DNA of 64,000 nt from Desulfofundulus thermobenzoicus (GCF_009428905.1 NZ_WHYR01000003.1:48450-112449), one strand, 5' to 3'. Positions 1 through 9,692 are shown, counted from the first letter of the stretch. Made by a program: numbers and translations. Notes: a model not told the origin generated them from the sequence alone.

Positions 1-21
1 TGAGGAAAGTCATCTCCTTTT

Positions 22-1197
22 TCAGGCCGCACCGATCTCTTCGTCTGTTAAATAACACGCCGGATCGGGCGCCCAGAAATCGTTGTACACGGCTTCGGCC
101 CGGCTGCGGAAGTTTCCGTTGCAAAGGTCCAGCCAGCGGCAGCGGGCGCAGCGTCCCTTCAAAAGAGGCCGCCGGTTTTTCAACCCGGCCAGGATGGGTT
201 GGGATAAATCGGTCCAGATTTCCCCGAAACTCTTCTTCCGCACATTGCCGAAGGTGTGATGCATGGTGAACTGGTCCGGGTGGACGTATCCCTCCCAGTC
301 CACGGCGGCGATGGCTATGCCCGTGCGGTTGCCGCCGTTTTGTTTGAGCAACCGGTAGACCTGTTCCGCCCGGGCCGGGTCTTCCCGCAGCAGTTTTAAA
401 TAAATATATACCCCGTCGGCGTGGTTGTCTACCGTAAGGATCTCCACGGGCATGCCCCGCCGGTGGAAATAGACCGTTTTTTCCATAATCAGGTCCAGGG
501 CGGCCCGGGATTGGGCGTGGGTAATGTCTTCGTCAACCATTTCCCGGCCCCGGCCGCTGTACACCAGATGATAAAAACATACCCGCGGAATTTTTTCCTT
601 TTCAATTAGATCAAATATGTCGGCCAGCTGGTGGTAGTTGTGCCGGTTGATGGTAAAACGCAGGCCCACCCGCTGCCCCACCTCCAGGCAGTGGCGGATG
701 CCCCCCAGGGCGGCTTCAAAGGCGCCTTTCTTGCCCCGGAACCGGTCGTTGCCTTCCCCGGTACCATCCAGGCTGATGCCCACGTACCCCACGCCAATTT
801 CCTTCAAGCGCCGGGCCACCTCAAGGGTAACCAGCGTGCCATTGGTGGACACGGTGGGCCGGATGTTTCGTCCGGCGGCATATTCGGCCAGCTCAAAAAA
901 GTCCGGACGCATCAGGGGTTCGCCGCCGGAGAATAGGAGCACGGGCACCTTAAACTCGGCCAGGCCGTCAATAAACTTCCTGGCTTCGCCTGTGCTCAGT
1001 TCGCCGGGATGTCTTTCGCTGCCGGCACTGGCATAACAATGGATGCAGCGCAGGTTGCAGCTACGGGTCATATTCCAGACCACCACCGGGCCGTGCCCGG
1101 CCGCGGCGCCGTGGATTTGTTTGCCGGAGGAGGGGCTGTAGCGCAGGATGTCGCCAAAATTTTCACTGCCGCAGAGTAATTTGCTTATGCTGATCAT
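22..1197 (-). CDS. ahbC: AhbC-type radical SAM enzyme of siroheme-dependent heme synthesis
   Basis: 391-aa radical SAM protein. A CxxxCxxC cluster motif (SCNLRCIHC) lies about 40 residues in, and a C-terminal SPASM-like cysteine set (CARCRWLDLC and a late PDPAC) probably holds a second Fe-S cluster. AhbC/NirJ1-family enzymes convert 12,18-didecarboxysiroheme to Fe-coproporphyrin in anaerobes that make heme from siroheme. I chose the ATG at 1197, preceded by AGGGG; the open frame runs further upstream but only through the antisense of cobA-hemD. It is the last complete gene of the leftward heme operon. A paralogue role (AhbD, or a heme d1 enzyme) cannot be excluded from sequence alone, but position after cobA-hemD fits AhbC. 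Confidence 0.85.
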   Translation of the reverse strand: MISISKLLCGSENFGDILRYSPSSGKQIHGAAAGHGPVVVWNMTRSCNLRCIHCYASAGSERHPGELSTGEARKFIDGLAEFKVPVLLFSGGEPLMRPDFFELAEYAAGRNIRPTVSTNGTLVTLEVARRLKEIGVGYVGISLDGTGEGNDRFRGKKGAFEAALGGIRHCLEVGQRVGLRFTINRHNYHQLADIFDLIEKEKIPRVCFYHLVYSGRGREMVDEDITHAQSRAALDLIMEKTVYFHRRGMPVEILTVDNHADGVYIYLKLLREDPARAEQVYRLLKQNGGNRTGIAIAAVDWEGYVHPDQFTMHHTFGNVRKKSFGEIWTDLSQPILAGLKNRRPLLKGRCARCRWLDLCNGNFRSRAEAVYNDFWAPDPACYLTDEEIGAA

Positions 1198-1225
1198 AAC
1201 CCCTATACATCCCTTCTGGAGGTGG

Positions 1226-2752
1226 TTATTGGGCGTTAACTGCCGCTTCCAGTATGGCCTGAACCAGTCCGGCGATGGTGTATTCCCGGGCCTGTACATG
1301 CACGGGCAGGCCCATTTCCCGGGCGGTGCGGGCGGTGATGGGGCCGATGCAGGCCACCATGGTTTTCTCCAACAGCCGGGGCAGATGGGGCTCCTGGAGA
1401 AGCTGCACAAAATTGCGTACGGTGGAAGAACTGGTGAAGGTGACCACATGGATTCTCCCTTCCGCCAGCAGTTCCCGGATCAACCGGGCATTTCCCCCGG
1501 CCGGGACGGTGCGGTAGGCCACCACCTCCTCCACCACGGCGCCCAGATCCCGTAGCGCTTCGGCCAGCGCCTTGCGGGCTATGTCGGCCCGGGGTAAAAG
1601 TACCCGGTCCCCGGGGTTGATCTGTTCCCCAAGGCCGGCAACAATCCTTTCCGCCCGGTACTCGTCGGGCATATGGGTAACCTGCAGGGCGAACCTTTCC
1701 AGGGCCTGCCTTGTTTGAGGGCCGATGGCACAAAGGTTTGCGCCGTGGAGATCCCGCACATCCCGGCCCCTTTGCCTCAGTCGCCGGAAAAAGAAATGTA
1801 CACCGTTGACACTGGTGAAAATAACCCACCGGTAGGAACCAAGCCGTTCGATGGCCGCATCCAGGGGCGCATAACTTTCCGGTTCCATTATGGCAATGGT
1901 GGGAAACTCCAGGGCTTCCCCGCCCAGATCTTCAATGATCCGCGACAGTTCGCTGGCCTGTTCCCGGGAGCGGGTGACCAGCACCCTTTTGCCGAAAAGG
2001 GGTTTTTTCTCAAACCAGGCCAGCCTTTCCCTGAGGGCCACCACTTCCCCCACCACGATTACCGCCGGGTTGGTCAGACCGGTTTCCCTGGCCCGGAAGG
2101 CGATGTTTTCCAGGGTGCCGGTTACGGTCTGCTGTTCAACCCGGGTGCCCCAGCGGATCAGAGCCACCGGTGTTTTAGGATCCCGGCCGTGTTTTATCAG
2201 CTGTTCGGTAATCCGGTCCAGATTGGCCATGCCCATTAAAAAAACGAGGGTGCCCGCCCCGGTAGCCAGTTTGTCCCACTGGATGCTGGAATCCTCTTTG
2301 CGGGGATCTTCATTGCCGGTAATAATGGCCAGGGTGGAGGTAAGATCCCGGTGGGTGACCGGAATGCCGGCATAGGCCGGCACGGCGATGGCCGAGGTAA
2401 TGCCGGGCACCACTTCAAAGGGAATGCCTGCCCGGGCCAGGGCTTCCGCCTCTTCCCCGCCCCGGCCGAAAAGGAAGGGATCGCCTCCCTTCAGGCGGAC
2501 CACCACCTGCCCCCGGGAGGCCCTTTCCACCAGGAGGGCGTTGATTTCCTCCTGGGTCATGGCGTGTCCGGCAGGGCTCTTGCCCACATAAATCAACTCC
2601 GCTTCCGGTGCGGCATGGGTGAGCAGGTGGGGGCCGGTCAGACGGTCGTAAACAATAACGGCGGCCCTTTGTATACAGGCCAGGCCCTTGACAGTGAGCA
2701 GCCCCGGATCTCCGGGACCGGCTCCCACCAGATAAACCATCCCTTTATTCAT
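1226..2752 (-). CDS. cobA-hemD: Uroporphyrinogen-III C-methyltransferase / uroporphyrinogen-III synthase fusion
   Basis: 508 aa with two enzymes in tandem. Residues 1-245 are the SAM-dependent methyltransferase (CobA/SUMT: VGAGPGDPGLLT near the N-terminus and RLKGGDPFLFGRGGEE about residue 85), which makes precorrin-2. Residues 250-508 are uroporphyrinogen-III synthase (HemD), which closes the tetrapyrrole ring. The start overlaps the end of hemC by 8 nt, indicating translational coupling. The fusion places both activities at the branch from uroporphyrinogen III towards siroheme, consistent with ahbC following. This fusion is common in Clostridia. Confidence 0.95.
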   Translation of the reverse strand: MNKGMVYLVGAGPGDPGLLTVKGLACIQRAAVIVYDRLTGPHLLTHAAPEAELIYVGKSPAGHAMTQEEINALLVERASRGQVVVRLKGGDPFLFGRGGEEAEALARAGIPFEVVPGITSAIAVPAYAGIPVTHRDLTSTLAIITGNEDPRKEDSSIQWDKLATGAGTLVFLMGMANLDRITEQLIKHGRDPKTPVALIRWGTRVEQQTVTGTLENIAFRARETGLTNPAVIVVGEVVALRERLAWFEKKPLFGKRVLVTRSREQASELSRIIEDLGGEALEFPTIAIMEPESYAPLDAAIERLGSYRWVIFTSVNGVHFFFRRLRQRGRDVRDLHGANLCAIGPQTRQALERFALQVTHMPDEYRAERIVAGLGEQINPGDRVLLPRADIARKALAEALRDLGAVVEEVVAYRTVPAGGNARLIRELLAEGRIHVVTFTSSSTVRNFVQLLQEPHLPRLLEKTMVACIGPITARTAREMGLPVHVQAREYTIAGLVQAILEAAVNAQ

Positions 2753-3686
2753 GAATACCGAACTCCTGTCTGGCGGTTTTTAGAATCTCCCCGGCCCCCA
2801 GGACTAAAAGCCTTTCGGCCAGCATTGCGCCCGCTTCTTCCGCCCGGTGGGGTGAAGCGCAGATCCTTTCCCGGATCAATTGCCGGCCGTCCAGGCTGGC
2901 CACCACCCCTTCCAGAAACAACCGTCCGTTTTCCACCCGTCCCAGGGCACCAATGGGCACCTGGCATCCGCCCTCCAATTTTTTCATCATGGCCCGTTCG
3001 GCGGTAATGGCGGCCCGGGAGGCGGGATCATCCAGGGGGGCCAGCATCCGTTGGATATATTCATCGCCGGCCCGGATTTCGATGCCGATGGACCCCTGGC
3101 CCACGGCCGGCAGGCAGGTGGAAAGGGGGATCCGCTGGGTGATGCGGTGGTCCATTCCCAGGCGGTGCACACCGGCATAGGCCAGCACCAGGGCGTCCAG
3201 GTTTAATTCTTCCAGTTTTTTAAGCCGGGTGGTCAGATTTCCCCGGATGGCGAACATGTGCAAATCGGGCCGGAAGTGTAACAGCTGGGCAGTGCGGCGC
3301 AGACTGCTGGTGCCTACCCGTGCCCCGGACGGCAGCTGTTCCAGAGTCAGCCCGCGGCGGGATATAAGCACGTCTCCCGGATATTCCCGCCGGCAAAAGG
3401 CGCCAATGGCCAGACCTTCCGGCAGGCGGGTGGGCAGGTCCTTCATACTGTGTACCGCCAGGTCGATTTCCCCTCGGTCCAGGGCTATTTCCAGTTCTTT
3501 GGTAAAGAGGCCCTTGTCGCCAATTTTGGCCAGGGCCACATCCAGAACATGGTCGCCCTTCGTTTTCATCCCCCGCAGTACAAAGGGTTGCCCGGGATAA
3601 CGCCGCTCCAGCTGATTAAGCACCCAGCGAGCCTGCCACATGGCCAGCTGGCTGTCCCGGGTGCCGATGACAATCTCTTTGGGCAT
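2745..3686 (-). CDS. hemC: Porphobilinogen deaminase (hydroxymethylbilane synthase)
   Basis: 313 aa, normal length for the family. It polymerises four porphobilinogens into hydroxymethylbilane in the cytosol. The cofactor-attachment cysteine is visible as LEGGCQVPIG (Cys241), as are the SMKDLPT and GTSSLRR substrate-binding motifs. It lies between hemA (upstream, 207-nt gap) and cobA-hemD (8-nt overlap). The hemA-hemC gap at 3687-3893 holds no gene I can support; a GC-rich partial inverted repeat near 3707-3732 could slow transcription but is too weak to call a terminator. Confidence 0.97.
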   Translation of the reverse strand: MPKEIVIGTRDSQLAMWQARWVLNQLERRYPGQPFVLRGMKTKGDHVLDVALAKIGDKGLFTKELEIALDRGEIDLAVHSMKDLPTRLPEGLAIGAFCRREYPGDVLISRRGLTLEQLPSGARVGTSSLRRTAQLLHFRPDLHMFAIRGNLTTRLKKLEELNLDALVLAYAGVHRLGMDHRITQRIPLSTCLPAVGQGSIGIEIRAGDEYIQRMLAPLDDPASRAAITAERAMMKKLEGGCQVPIGALGRVENGRLFLEGVVASLDGRQLIRERICASPHRAEEAGAMLAERLLVLGAGEILKTARQEFGIHE

Positions 3687-3893
3687 TCCTTAAAGCCTCC
3701 AACATAACAAAAGGGCCGCCGACGGGCCTGGTTTTATTCTTTCCGTTAAACACGGGGATATGCCGGACCGTTGGTTTTTAGCTATCCTGTCCGGGTTCGT
3801 TCGGGTATGGATAATAATGATGGTCGATGGTCCTCTTGTTCGCTCTTCTTTGGGACAAGTTCCCGGCTTCCAGTAAATTCTCCGGTGTTTACC

Positions 3894-5222
3894 CTAAAGG
3901 CCGGTGGCCACGTTTCCCTGCCCCGGAGCATTTTCAAAGGACTTTGGTTCTTCACCGGGAATGCTTAGTTGAAAAAGGTTTTGCAGTACCTTCATATACA
4001 GATGCCCTTCGGGTGTCAGGGCGTAGGCTTTCAACTGGGTCACCGGCACATGCAGCAACTGGTTGACAATGGAATTGGCCAGGGAGGACACCACCTTCCG
4101 ATCATGCTCGGAGATGTCTCCCAGGCGGTTTAACGCCCGGTGCAGTTCCTTTTTCTTGATTTCTTCCCCCCGCTGTTTCAAGGCGGCAATGGTGGGCACC
4201 ACAAATTGCATGCTCAACCACTGCATGAATTGCTCCAGCTCTTCTTCAATGATACTTTCCGCCACCACAGCGGCCTTTTTGCGCTGGGCCAGATTCTGAT
4301 CCACCACCTGTTGCAGGTCATCGATATCGTAAAGGGTTACGCCGGGAAGTTTGCCTGCCGCCGGGTCTATATCCCGGGGTACCGCAATGTCGATCATCAT
4401 GATTGGCCTGCCCTGACGGGCAGCAATAACCCCGGCCACATCCTTCAGGCGCACCACATAGTGGGAGGCGGCGGTGCAACTGATCACGATATCTGCCTCG
4501 GCCAGGTAATGATACAGCTGGTCGAACTTTACCGCCCGGCCGTTGAACTGGACGGCCAGCTTCAGCGCCCGCTGATAAGAACGGTTGGAAACAATTACGC
4601 CGGAAACGCCGTTGGCCACCAGGTGGCGGGCCGTCAGTTCGCTCATTTTCCCGGCCCCAATGACCAGTACCGAACGGCCGCTAAGATCTTTAAATTTTTG
4701 TTTGGCCAGTTCCACAGCCGCATAGCTGATGGATACGGCATTCTGGTCAATACCGGTTTCCGAGCGTACCCGTTTGCCCACAGTGATGGCCTGTTGAAAA
4801 AGGGTGTTCAGCACCCGGTTGGTGGACCCGTGCTGGCAGGCCATCTGGTAGGCCTGCCTTACCTGCCCCAGGATCTGGGTTTCGCCCAGAATCATGGAAT
4901 CGAGACCGGCCGCTACCCGGAAGAGGTGGCGGATGGTGTCATAAAGGGTGTGGGTATAGGAGTAATTTTTAATCTCCGAAATGTCCACCCCCGATTTCTG
5001 GGACAAAAAATCCCAGATGGCGTTTAAACCTTCATCCAGCTTGCGGGTGGCGGCGTAGATTTCCGTCCGGTTGCAGGTGGAGATTATGACGCACCCTTCA
5101 ATGGCCGGGTAGTTATTTAACCGGTCCAGGAAGTTGCCCAAAGAATGCTCCGGGAAAGACAGCCTTTCCCTCACCTCCACCGGTGCTGTTCTATGGTTCA
5201 CTCCGACCACGATGATAAGCAT
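3894..5222 (-). CDS. hemA: Glutamyl-tRNA reductase
   Basis: 442 aa. It reduces glutamyl-tRNA to glutamate-1-semialdehyde, the first committed step of the C5 tetrapyrrole pathway. The nucleophilic Cys50 is in the family motif STCNRTEIY, followed by [13 protein letters not shown] and a Rossmann NADPH fold (VIGAGKMSE). The first 11 codons overlap the end of the upstream precorrin-2 dehydrogenase gene by 32 nt. Length and motifs are complete. Confidence 0.97.
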   Translation of the reverse strand: MLIIVVGVNHRTAPVEVRERLSFPEHSLGNFLDRLNNYPAIEGCVIISTCNRTEIYAATRKLDEGLNAIWDFLSQKSGVDISEIKNYSYTHTLYDTIRHLFRVAAGLDSMILGETQILGQVRQAYQMACQHGSTNRVLNTLFQQAITVGKRVRSETGIDQNAVSISYAAVELAKQKFKDLSGRSVLVIGAGKMSELTARHLVANGVSGVIVSNRSYQRALKLAVQFNGRAVKFDQLYHYLAEADIVISCTAASHYVVRLKDVAGVIAARQGRPIMMIDIAVPRDIDPAAGKLPGVTLYDIDDLQQVVDQNLAQRKKAAVVAESIIEEELEQFMQWLSMQFVVPTIAALKQRGEEIKKKELHRALNRLGDISEHDRKVVSSLANSIVNQLLHVPVTQLKAYALTPEGHLYMKVLQNLFQLSIPGEEPKSFENAPGQGNVATGL

Positions 5223-5838
5223 TAATCACTCTCTCCTTTGCCTGTTCCAGTTCTCCCGCGGCCAGCAGTCGCAGCACCTGATCATCAACCAGTGCAGTCA
5301 ATACGTTACGCCGTCTTACGGGATCGACGGTCTGCTCCAGCAGGTCTGCGCGGATTTCCCCCAGCAGGTCGGCCAGCAGGCCGTATTCCGGACCGTAACG
5401 TTTTTCCAGTTCCTCTTTGATCCGGCGGGCCAGCAGGGGACTTTTGCCGTCGGTGGAAATGGCTATTTGCAGGGCTCCCCGCCTGACCACCGCTGGAACG
5501 TAAAAGTTACCGTAGGGGGGGTCGTCCACCACATTGACCAGCAAGTTTCTCTCCATGGCCTCCCGGGCCACCCGGTGGTTAACCTCATCCCGGTTGGTGG
5601 CGGCAACCACCAGAAAAATGCCTTCCAGGTCGGCGGGCCGGTATTCCCCTTGCCGGTATTCAATCTGGCCCTTTTCGGCCATTGCCTGTAAACCCCGGGT
5701 GAGGATGGGACTGACTACCCTCACCCGCGCTTCGCAGGCCAGAAGGGACAGGATTTTACGCTCGGCGACCCGGCCGCCGCCAACCACCAGGCAGGGGCGA
5801 CCGGCCAGCACCAGCGAAATGGGATAGCACCTGGCCAA
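5191..5838 (-). CDS. Precorrin-2 dehydrogenase (Met8/CysG N-terminal type)
   Basis: 215 aa. It oxidises precorrin-2 to sirohydrochlorin with NAD+ (Met8p/SirC/CysG-N family); some relatives also chelate iron. The N-terminal nucleotide-binding loop [11 protein letters not shown] is intact, and [16 protein letters not shown] matches the family dimerisation region. It is the first gene of the heme operon, about 110 nt downstream of the predicted transcription start, and runs 32 nt into hemA. No separate ferrochelatase is visible in the window. Confidence 0.92.
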   Translation of the reverse strand: MARCYPISLVLAGRPCLVVGGGRVAERKILSLLACEARVRVVSPILTRGLQAMAEKGQIEYRQGEYRPADLEGIFLVVAATNRDEVNHRVAREAMERNLLVNVVDDPPYGNFYVPAVVRRGALQIAISTDGKSPLLARRIKEELEKRYGPEYGLLADLLGEIRADLLEQTVDPVRRRNVLTALVDDQVLRLLAAGELEQAKERVINAYHRGRSEP

Positions 5839-5954
5839 GTACCACCATTCCCTGCTACCGTCGATATTTACGGATATCCATTAGAATCTTCTGATACCGT
5901 TCAGGAAAACGAACCGGCAAGGGTCTTTCGGGAAAACAAAAGGCTTTACGCATC

Positions 5955-5983
5955 ATTATACTACCTGAGACCTGAACTGACAA
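5955..5983 (-). promoter_or_regulatory. Sigma-A type promoter of the tetrapyrrole operon
   Basis: On the minus strand TTGTCA is followed after exactly 17 bp by TATAAT. Transcription would start near 5948 and leave a leader of about 110 nt before the precorrin-2 dehydrogenase gene. I see no recognisable riboswitch in the leader. Confidence 0.75.
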
Positions 5984-6040
5984 CCCTGGGGTGAAACTGC
6001 CACTGTTCGGGCGAATCCAACCGGTATCCCCTTTTTCATA

Positions 6041-7003
6041 CTAGAATTTTCTAACACCTATAAAGTCGGCAATGGCACCCAGAATATTCTTCGCCGGTTT
6101 TTCCGGCAGGACACCCAGGGCTTCTTTGGCCTTGAACACATACTTCCGCACTATGGCCGCCGAATGTTCGATGGCACCGCAATCCAGGATCAGGTTGATT
6201 GCTTCCTGGATTTGTTTTTCATCCTTTTCCCGGGATAAAATCAATGTTTTCAGGTATTCCCGCCGGGGACTCTGTTCCAGGGCATAGATGACCGGCAGGG
6301 TGATGATCCCCTGACGCAGGTCGCTACCCACCGGTTTACCCAGTTGTCCCTGCCTGGCCACCAGATCCAGTATATCATCGGTGATCTGGAAGGCCATGCC
6401 CAGATAGTGCCCGTAACGGCGCAGTGCCAGGTGAATATCCGCCGGTGCGCCACAGGCCACGGCCCCCAGCTGGCAACTGGCGGCAATTAAAAGGGCGGTT
6501 TTGCGGTTTATGCGGTAAAAATAATCCCTGACACTTTGATCCTCGGTAAAGGAACCGGAAATCTGCTGGATCTCCCCTTCGCACATCTTCACACTGGTAT
6601 CGGCCAGCACCCGGGGAATCAGGGGATTATCATAACGGGCGATTATAATCAGGGACCGGGCAAATAAATAGTCTCCAACATGGGTGGAAATGCGGTTCCC
6701 CCAGCAGGCCCTGATGGTGGGTTTGCCCCGGCGTGTTTGGGCGTCGTCCACCACGTCGTCATGGATTAAAGTGGCCATATGAATTAACTCCAGAGCCACA
6801 GCCAGGGGCAGAATCCGCTCCAGGTTGAAATTAAAGCATTTTCCTCCCAGCAGGCTGAAAGCCGGCCTCAATCTTTTCCCGCCGGCTTTAAGCAGGTGGG
6901 TGGCCGTCTCTGTAAGCAAAGGATCCGGGGTCTGCAGGGCGTTTTGTAATTCCCGTTCCACCACGGCCAGTTCATCCTTTATTTCCTGAAAGAATTGTAG
7001 CAT
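6041..7003 (-). CDS. Trans-polyprenyl diphosphate synthase (heptaprenyl/octaprenyl type)
   Basis: 320 aa from the ATG at 7003 (GGTGCTGGAAATA upstream); the open frame continues 43 codons further but that segment is not family-like. Both aspartate-rich motifs are present: DDVVDD in the first half and ITDDILDL in the second, which bind the Mg-diphosphates of the allylic substrate and IPP. It probably makes the isoprenoid tail of menaquinone. The missing component-I partner suggests a homodimeric enzyme. It is separated from the heme operon by its promoter region. Confidence 0.9.
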   Translation of the reverse strand: MLQFFQEIKDELAVVERELQNALQTPDPLLTETATHLLKAGGKRLRPAFSLLGGKCFNFNLERILPLAVALELIHMATLIHDDVVDDAQTRRGKPTIRACWGNRISTHVGDYLFARSLIIIARYDNPLIPRVLADTSVKMCEGEIQQISGSFTEDQSVRDYFYRINRKTALLIAASCQLGAVACGAPADIHLALRRYGHYLGMAFQITDDILDLVARQGQLGKPVGSDLRQGIITLPVIYALEQSPRREYLKTLILSREKDEKQIQEAINLILDCGAIEHSAAIVRKYVFKAKEALGVLPEKPAKNILGAIADFIGVRKF

Positions 7004-7194
7004 TATTTCCAGCACCTGCCTGTATGCAAATAAAAACCCCGGCCAGCTTAAAAAAAGAGTATTCCACAGAAAAGGGCGAAATCCTCCCCGGACGGAAAAA
7101 CGACAGGTTTGCCCGGGCAAATTCCCTGTCATAGGTTATAATATTTTGGATTGAAAATCAATGGCTGTTAACAGGCCCTTATGCCGGCTGGCAA

Positions 7195-7223
7195 TTGCCT
7201 GTCCGAAGGATTCATGTTATAAT
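7195..7223 (+). promoter_or_regulatory. Promoter of tRNA-Sec
   Basis: TTGCCT, 17 bp, then a perfect TATAAT (7218-7223), placing the start about 10 nt before the mature tRNA 5' end. Confidence 0.7.
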
Positions 7224-7239
7224 ATGTATTGTTCTTAAC

Positions 7240-7337
7240 GGGAGTGGATGGGGCCTGGTGGCCCTCCTGGTCTTCAAAACCAGTCGTGGGGCGGTAGTCC
7301 CGTCCCGGGTGAGTTCGATTCTCACACACTCCCGCCA
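7240..7337 (+). tRNA. selC: Selenocysteine tRNA (anticodon TCA), CCA encoded
   Basis: The sequence starts GGGAGTG and ends CACTCCCG-CCA, giving the long acceptor stem typical of tRNA-Sec. The anticodon loop CTTCAAA holds TCA, which reads UGA. The T-arm GGTGAGTTCGATTCTCACA is intact, and a long variable arm (GTGGGGCGGTAGTCCCGTCCC) is present. Length is about 98 nt with CCA. It implies selenoprotein synthesis in this organism; selA/selB/selD are not in the window. Confidence 0.96.
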
Positions 7338-7353
7338 ATTCCCGGTGTCCACT

Positions 7354-7388
7354 GGCGGTCGGCTTTTCTTTCCGGCCGCCTTTTATTT
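7354..7388 (+). terminator. Rho-independent terminator after tRNA-Sec
   Basis: GGCGGTCGG pairs with CCGGCCGCC around a pyrimidine loop, followed by TTTTATTT. It makes tRNA-Sec a monocistronic unit. Confidence 0.8.
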
Positions 7389-7422
7389 CCTATCCGGTAA
7401 GATTTCCCTTTGTCCGACCGGT

Positions 7423-8517
7423 TTACCATCTGGCACGGGTTTTCCCCTTGAGCCAGGCCAGGATTAATAAAAAAGTGGGAATGATTATTTCAATTACATA
7501 GGCGTACGGAATAAATGCTCCAACGATAAACTCGACCATCTCGGTGACGTTGTCAAACTGGCTCAAGGACATGGTTATGAGCAGGATACTTGAAGGGATG
7601 AGCACTACCCGGTGGTCTTTTAGTCTGAGTAGCTGGGCGGTGCCGATGACTGTGGCGAAATGAAACAAACCCACCTTGCCGAAAATGCTCAGCACCCAGA
7701 TGGCAATCCAGATGGCATCCAGCCGGGTTAGAAATTGTCCAAAACCCGCCAGGCGGACAATTTCAAAGGTGGCGTAGTTCAACCGCCCGGTGGACACGCC
7801 AAAAACGGCCGTGCTGGTCATGGCATCTACGACCAGGATGAACCCGATGGCGATTATGGCGATAATTCCGTTGCGCCGGGCTATTTCCGGTCGAGCCAGG
7901 TAAGGCATGAGCATGGCCAGGGTGAACACTTCCCCCCGCCAGGCAATGGGGTCCAGGCTACCCCGCAGTACCGGCTTTATGCCGTTTTCCATTACTGGCA
8001 AAAGGTTGCCCGGGTCCATATGTCCTGATACCAGGAGCAGCACCAGCCCGAAGAGAATTAAAATGGTGGGGTAAATCAGTTCCATTACCCGGGCAATTAC
8101 TTCCAACCCCTGGTATACGCCATAGGTACATACCATCACCAGCACCACGGCAAAGGCCACCTGGGGGGTGGTGGGCATGATGGCCGTGGCCACCAGTTCA
8201 CCAAACTCCCGGACAATCACGCCGTTGATATGTAAAAAAAACAGGATATAAATAAGGGCGAGCAATTTCCCCGCCAGGGGGCCCAGCAGGGTTTCCATAT
8301 ATTGAATCATTGTCTGGTTGGGGAAACGTTTGCCCAGGGCTGTAACAACCAGAATTACGTAAATACCCGGCAGGGTGGCCAGCAAGGCCACCATCCAGGA
8401 ATCCCTTCCCGCTTCGGTGGCCGTAATACCGGGCAGATATACCATGGCGGTGGCTCCCACCAGATTGATCAACAGGAAAACAATTTGCAAACCGGAAATT
8501 TTCCCCCGCTCATGCAT
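7423..8517 (-). CDS. GerAB-family spore germination permease
   Basis: 364 aa with about ten hydrophobic helices, matching the APC-superfamily spore permeases (GerAB/YndE type) that form the membrane part of nutrient germinant receptors in the spore inner membrane. The N-terminal ISGLQIVFLLINLVGATAMVYLPG is typical. It is an orphan: no GerAA or GerAC gene flanks it, so its partners must be elsewhere or it works alone. Confidence 0.88.
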   Translation of the reverse strand: MHERGKISGLQIVFLLINLVGATAMVYLPGITATEAGRDSWMVALLATLPGIYVILVVTALGKRFPNQTMIQYMETLLGPLAGKLLALIYILFFLHINGVIVREFGELVATAIMPTTPQVAFAVVLVMVCTYGVYQGLEVIARVMELIYPTILILFGLVLLLVSGHMDPGNLLPVMENGIKPVLRGSLDPIAWRGEVFTLAMLMPYLARPEIARRNGIIAIIAIGFILVVDAMTSTAVFGVSTGRLNYATFEIVRLAGFGQFLTRLDAIWIAIWVLSIFGKVGLFHFATVIGTAQLLRLKDHRVVLIPSSILLITMSLSQFDNVTEMVEFIVGAFIPYAYVIEIIIPTFLLILAWLKGKTRARW

Positions 8518-8603
8518 ACCCGCACCTCAAAGGGATGGTTACGGGTTTATTGTAAAGCGTTTACACCGGTTCTATGTATTATCGTTGTTCCTTTTATAAC
8601 GAA

Positions 8604-8636
8604 GCCCCGGGCATTGTCTGCGGTCATGCCCGGGGC
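8604..8636. terminator. Strong 11-bp GC-rich hairpin between two leftward genes
   Basis: GCCCCGGGCAT and ATGCCCGGGGC are perfectly complementary. It sits between the stop of the 8682-9692 gene and the start of the germination permease. The T-rich tract (GTTTTTTATTTT) is on the plus-strand side, so as a leftward terminator it is imperfect; it may still stop or protect transcripts. Confidence 0.5.
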
Positions 8637-8681
8637 CGGTTTGTTCCGTTTTTTATTTTATTTAGAATGGTACTGGAGATT

Positions 8682-9692
8682 TTAATATTCCGGTTGGGGC
8701 AGAAAATCATGCCAGTGGGGAGGTTCCGGCTCCCTTTCGGTGAAGAGCAGGCTGCACACGGCCAGGACCAGGTTGGCCGCTCCCAGGACGAGGTAAAGTC
8801 CGGCCAGGGGATGGTTTACCCCCAGGAAAAAGCGGGCAATCAACAGGAATGACCCTGCGGCCAGATAAGGCCGGACTTTACGGCGGTCCAGGGAGACCAT
8901 TTTTAACCTTTGCAGGGGTTGTCGCAGAGTTATATGCCGTTGCTCCCCGGTCCCGGGGGGCTTTCCCCTTTGCGCCTGTGCCGCCAGGTATATCAATTCC
9001 CTGCCCGGGATCAGAGCCAGGCGCCGGCCCTTCTTTTTTAATGCGGCGGCCAGGTGTACCGCTTCCGGGGTAAACTCCCCGGGGGTGATTAGCAGGGCAT
9101 GGTCAAAACCCCTTTCATCCATGGTTTGCGCCATGGCTGTAATCACGTCTTTGCCTGCCGGGCTCCGGCCGGCCGGAATGAATAAAATCATGACCGGTTT
9201 TCCGTGATAAACGGCCAGAACCACGGCTTCCGGCCCCCCGCCGGCACCTTTCTTTTCCTGGCGTTTTTGTTTAAGTTCAAAACCGGGTAACTTTTTGAAC
9301 ACGGGCAGCAGTAGTGCGGCCAGTTCGGCTCCGGTTTGCGGTTTTTGCAATTCTTCCCGGTAGCGCTCCCCCGTCTCGCGTAACTGGCGGTAGAGTTTTT
9401 CCCGTTTTAGTCTTTCCCGGTATGCTTTTCTGCCCAGCAATCCCAGGCCGGCGCTGATGGCCAGGGAAACGGTCAGGGCTTCCGGAGGTGGCCAGAGGGA
9501 GGCCAGGAAAACCAGGCAAACCAGCCAGAATATCATGAGTGTACCGTAAAAATCCAGCCAGCGGGCAATGGGGTTGCGCTCATCTCCGGGGGGCTTGATA
9601 TGAAAACGTAACAATTCCCTGCGCCGGCGGCGCTTTTCCCAGTTCCGGCGGGCCCGTCCCAGGGTTTGCCGGGAAAGCTTTAAAATGGACAT
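8682..9692 (-). CDS. Membrane protein with a central nuclease-fold-like soluble domain, function unknown
   Basis: 336 aa. A basic N-terminus (about 35 residues rich in Arg) precedes two membrane helices around residues 50-90, then a soluble domain (about 105-235), then two more helices (about 275-320). The soluble part (ELAALLLPVFKKLPGFELK ... VVLAVYHGKPVMILFIPAGRS ... GFDHALLITPGEFT) resembles the layout of restriction-endonuclease-like domains that are often membrane-tethered, but I do not see a clear D-(E/Q)xK catalytic set. I do not recognise a named family. Confidence 0.6.
   Translation of the reverse strand: MSILKLSRQTLGRARRNWEKRRRRRELLRFHIKPPGDERNPIARWLDFYGTLMIFWLVCLVFLASLWPPPEALTVSLAISAGLGLLGRKAYRERLKREKLYRQLRETGERYREELQKPQTGAELAALLLPVFKKLPGFELKQKRQEKKGAGGGPEAVVLAVYHGKPVMILFIPAGRSPAGKDVITAMAQTMDERGFDHALLITPGEFTPEAVHLAAALKKKGRRLALIPGRELIYLAAQAQRGKPPGTGEQRHITLRQPLQRLKMVSLDRRKVRPYLAAGSFLLIARFFLGVNHPLAGLYLVLGAANLVLAVCSLLFTEREPEPPHWHDFLPQPEY

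Noticed and set aside
1..21. Start of a further heme gene at the left edge
   Set aside because: An ATG complement at 11-13 exists but directly abuts AGGAG with no spacing; too little sequence to decide.
3771..3968. Plus-strand frame in the hemC-hemA gap
   Set aside because: No ribosome-binding site and no protein-like composition; runs into hemA antisense.
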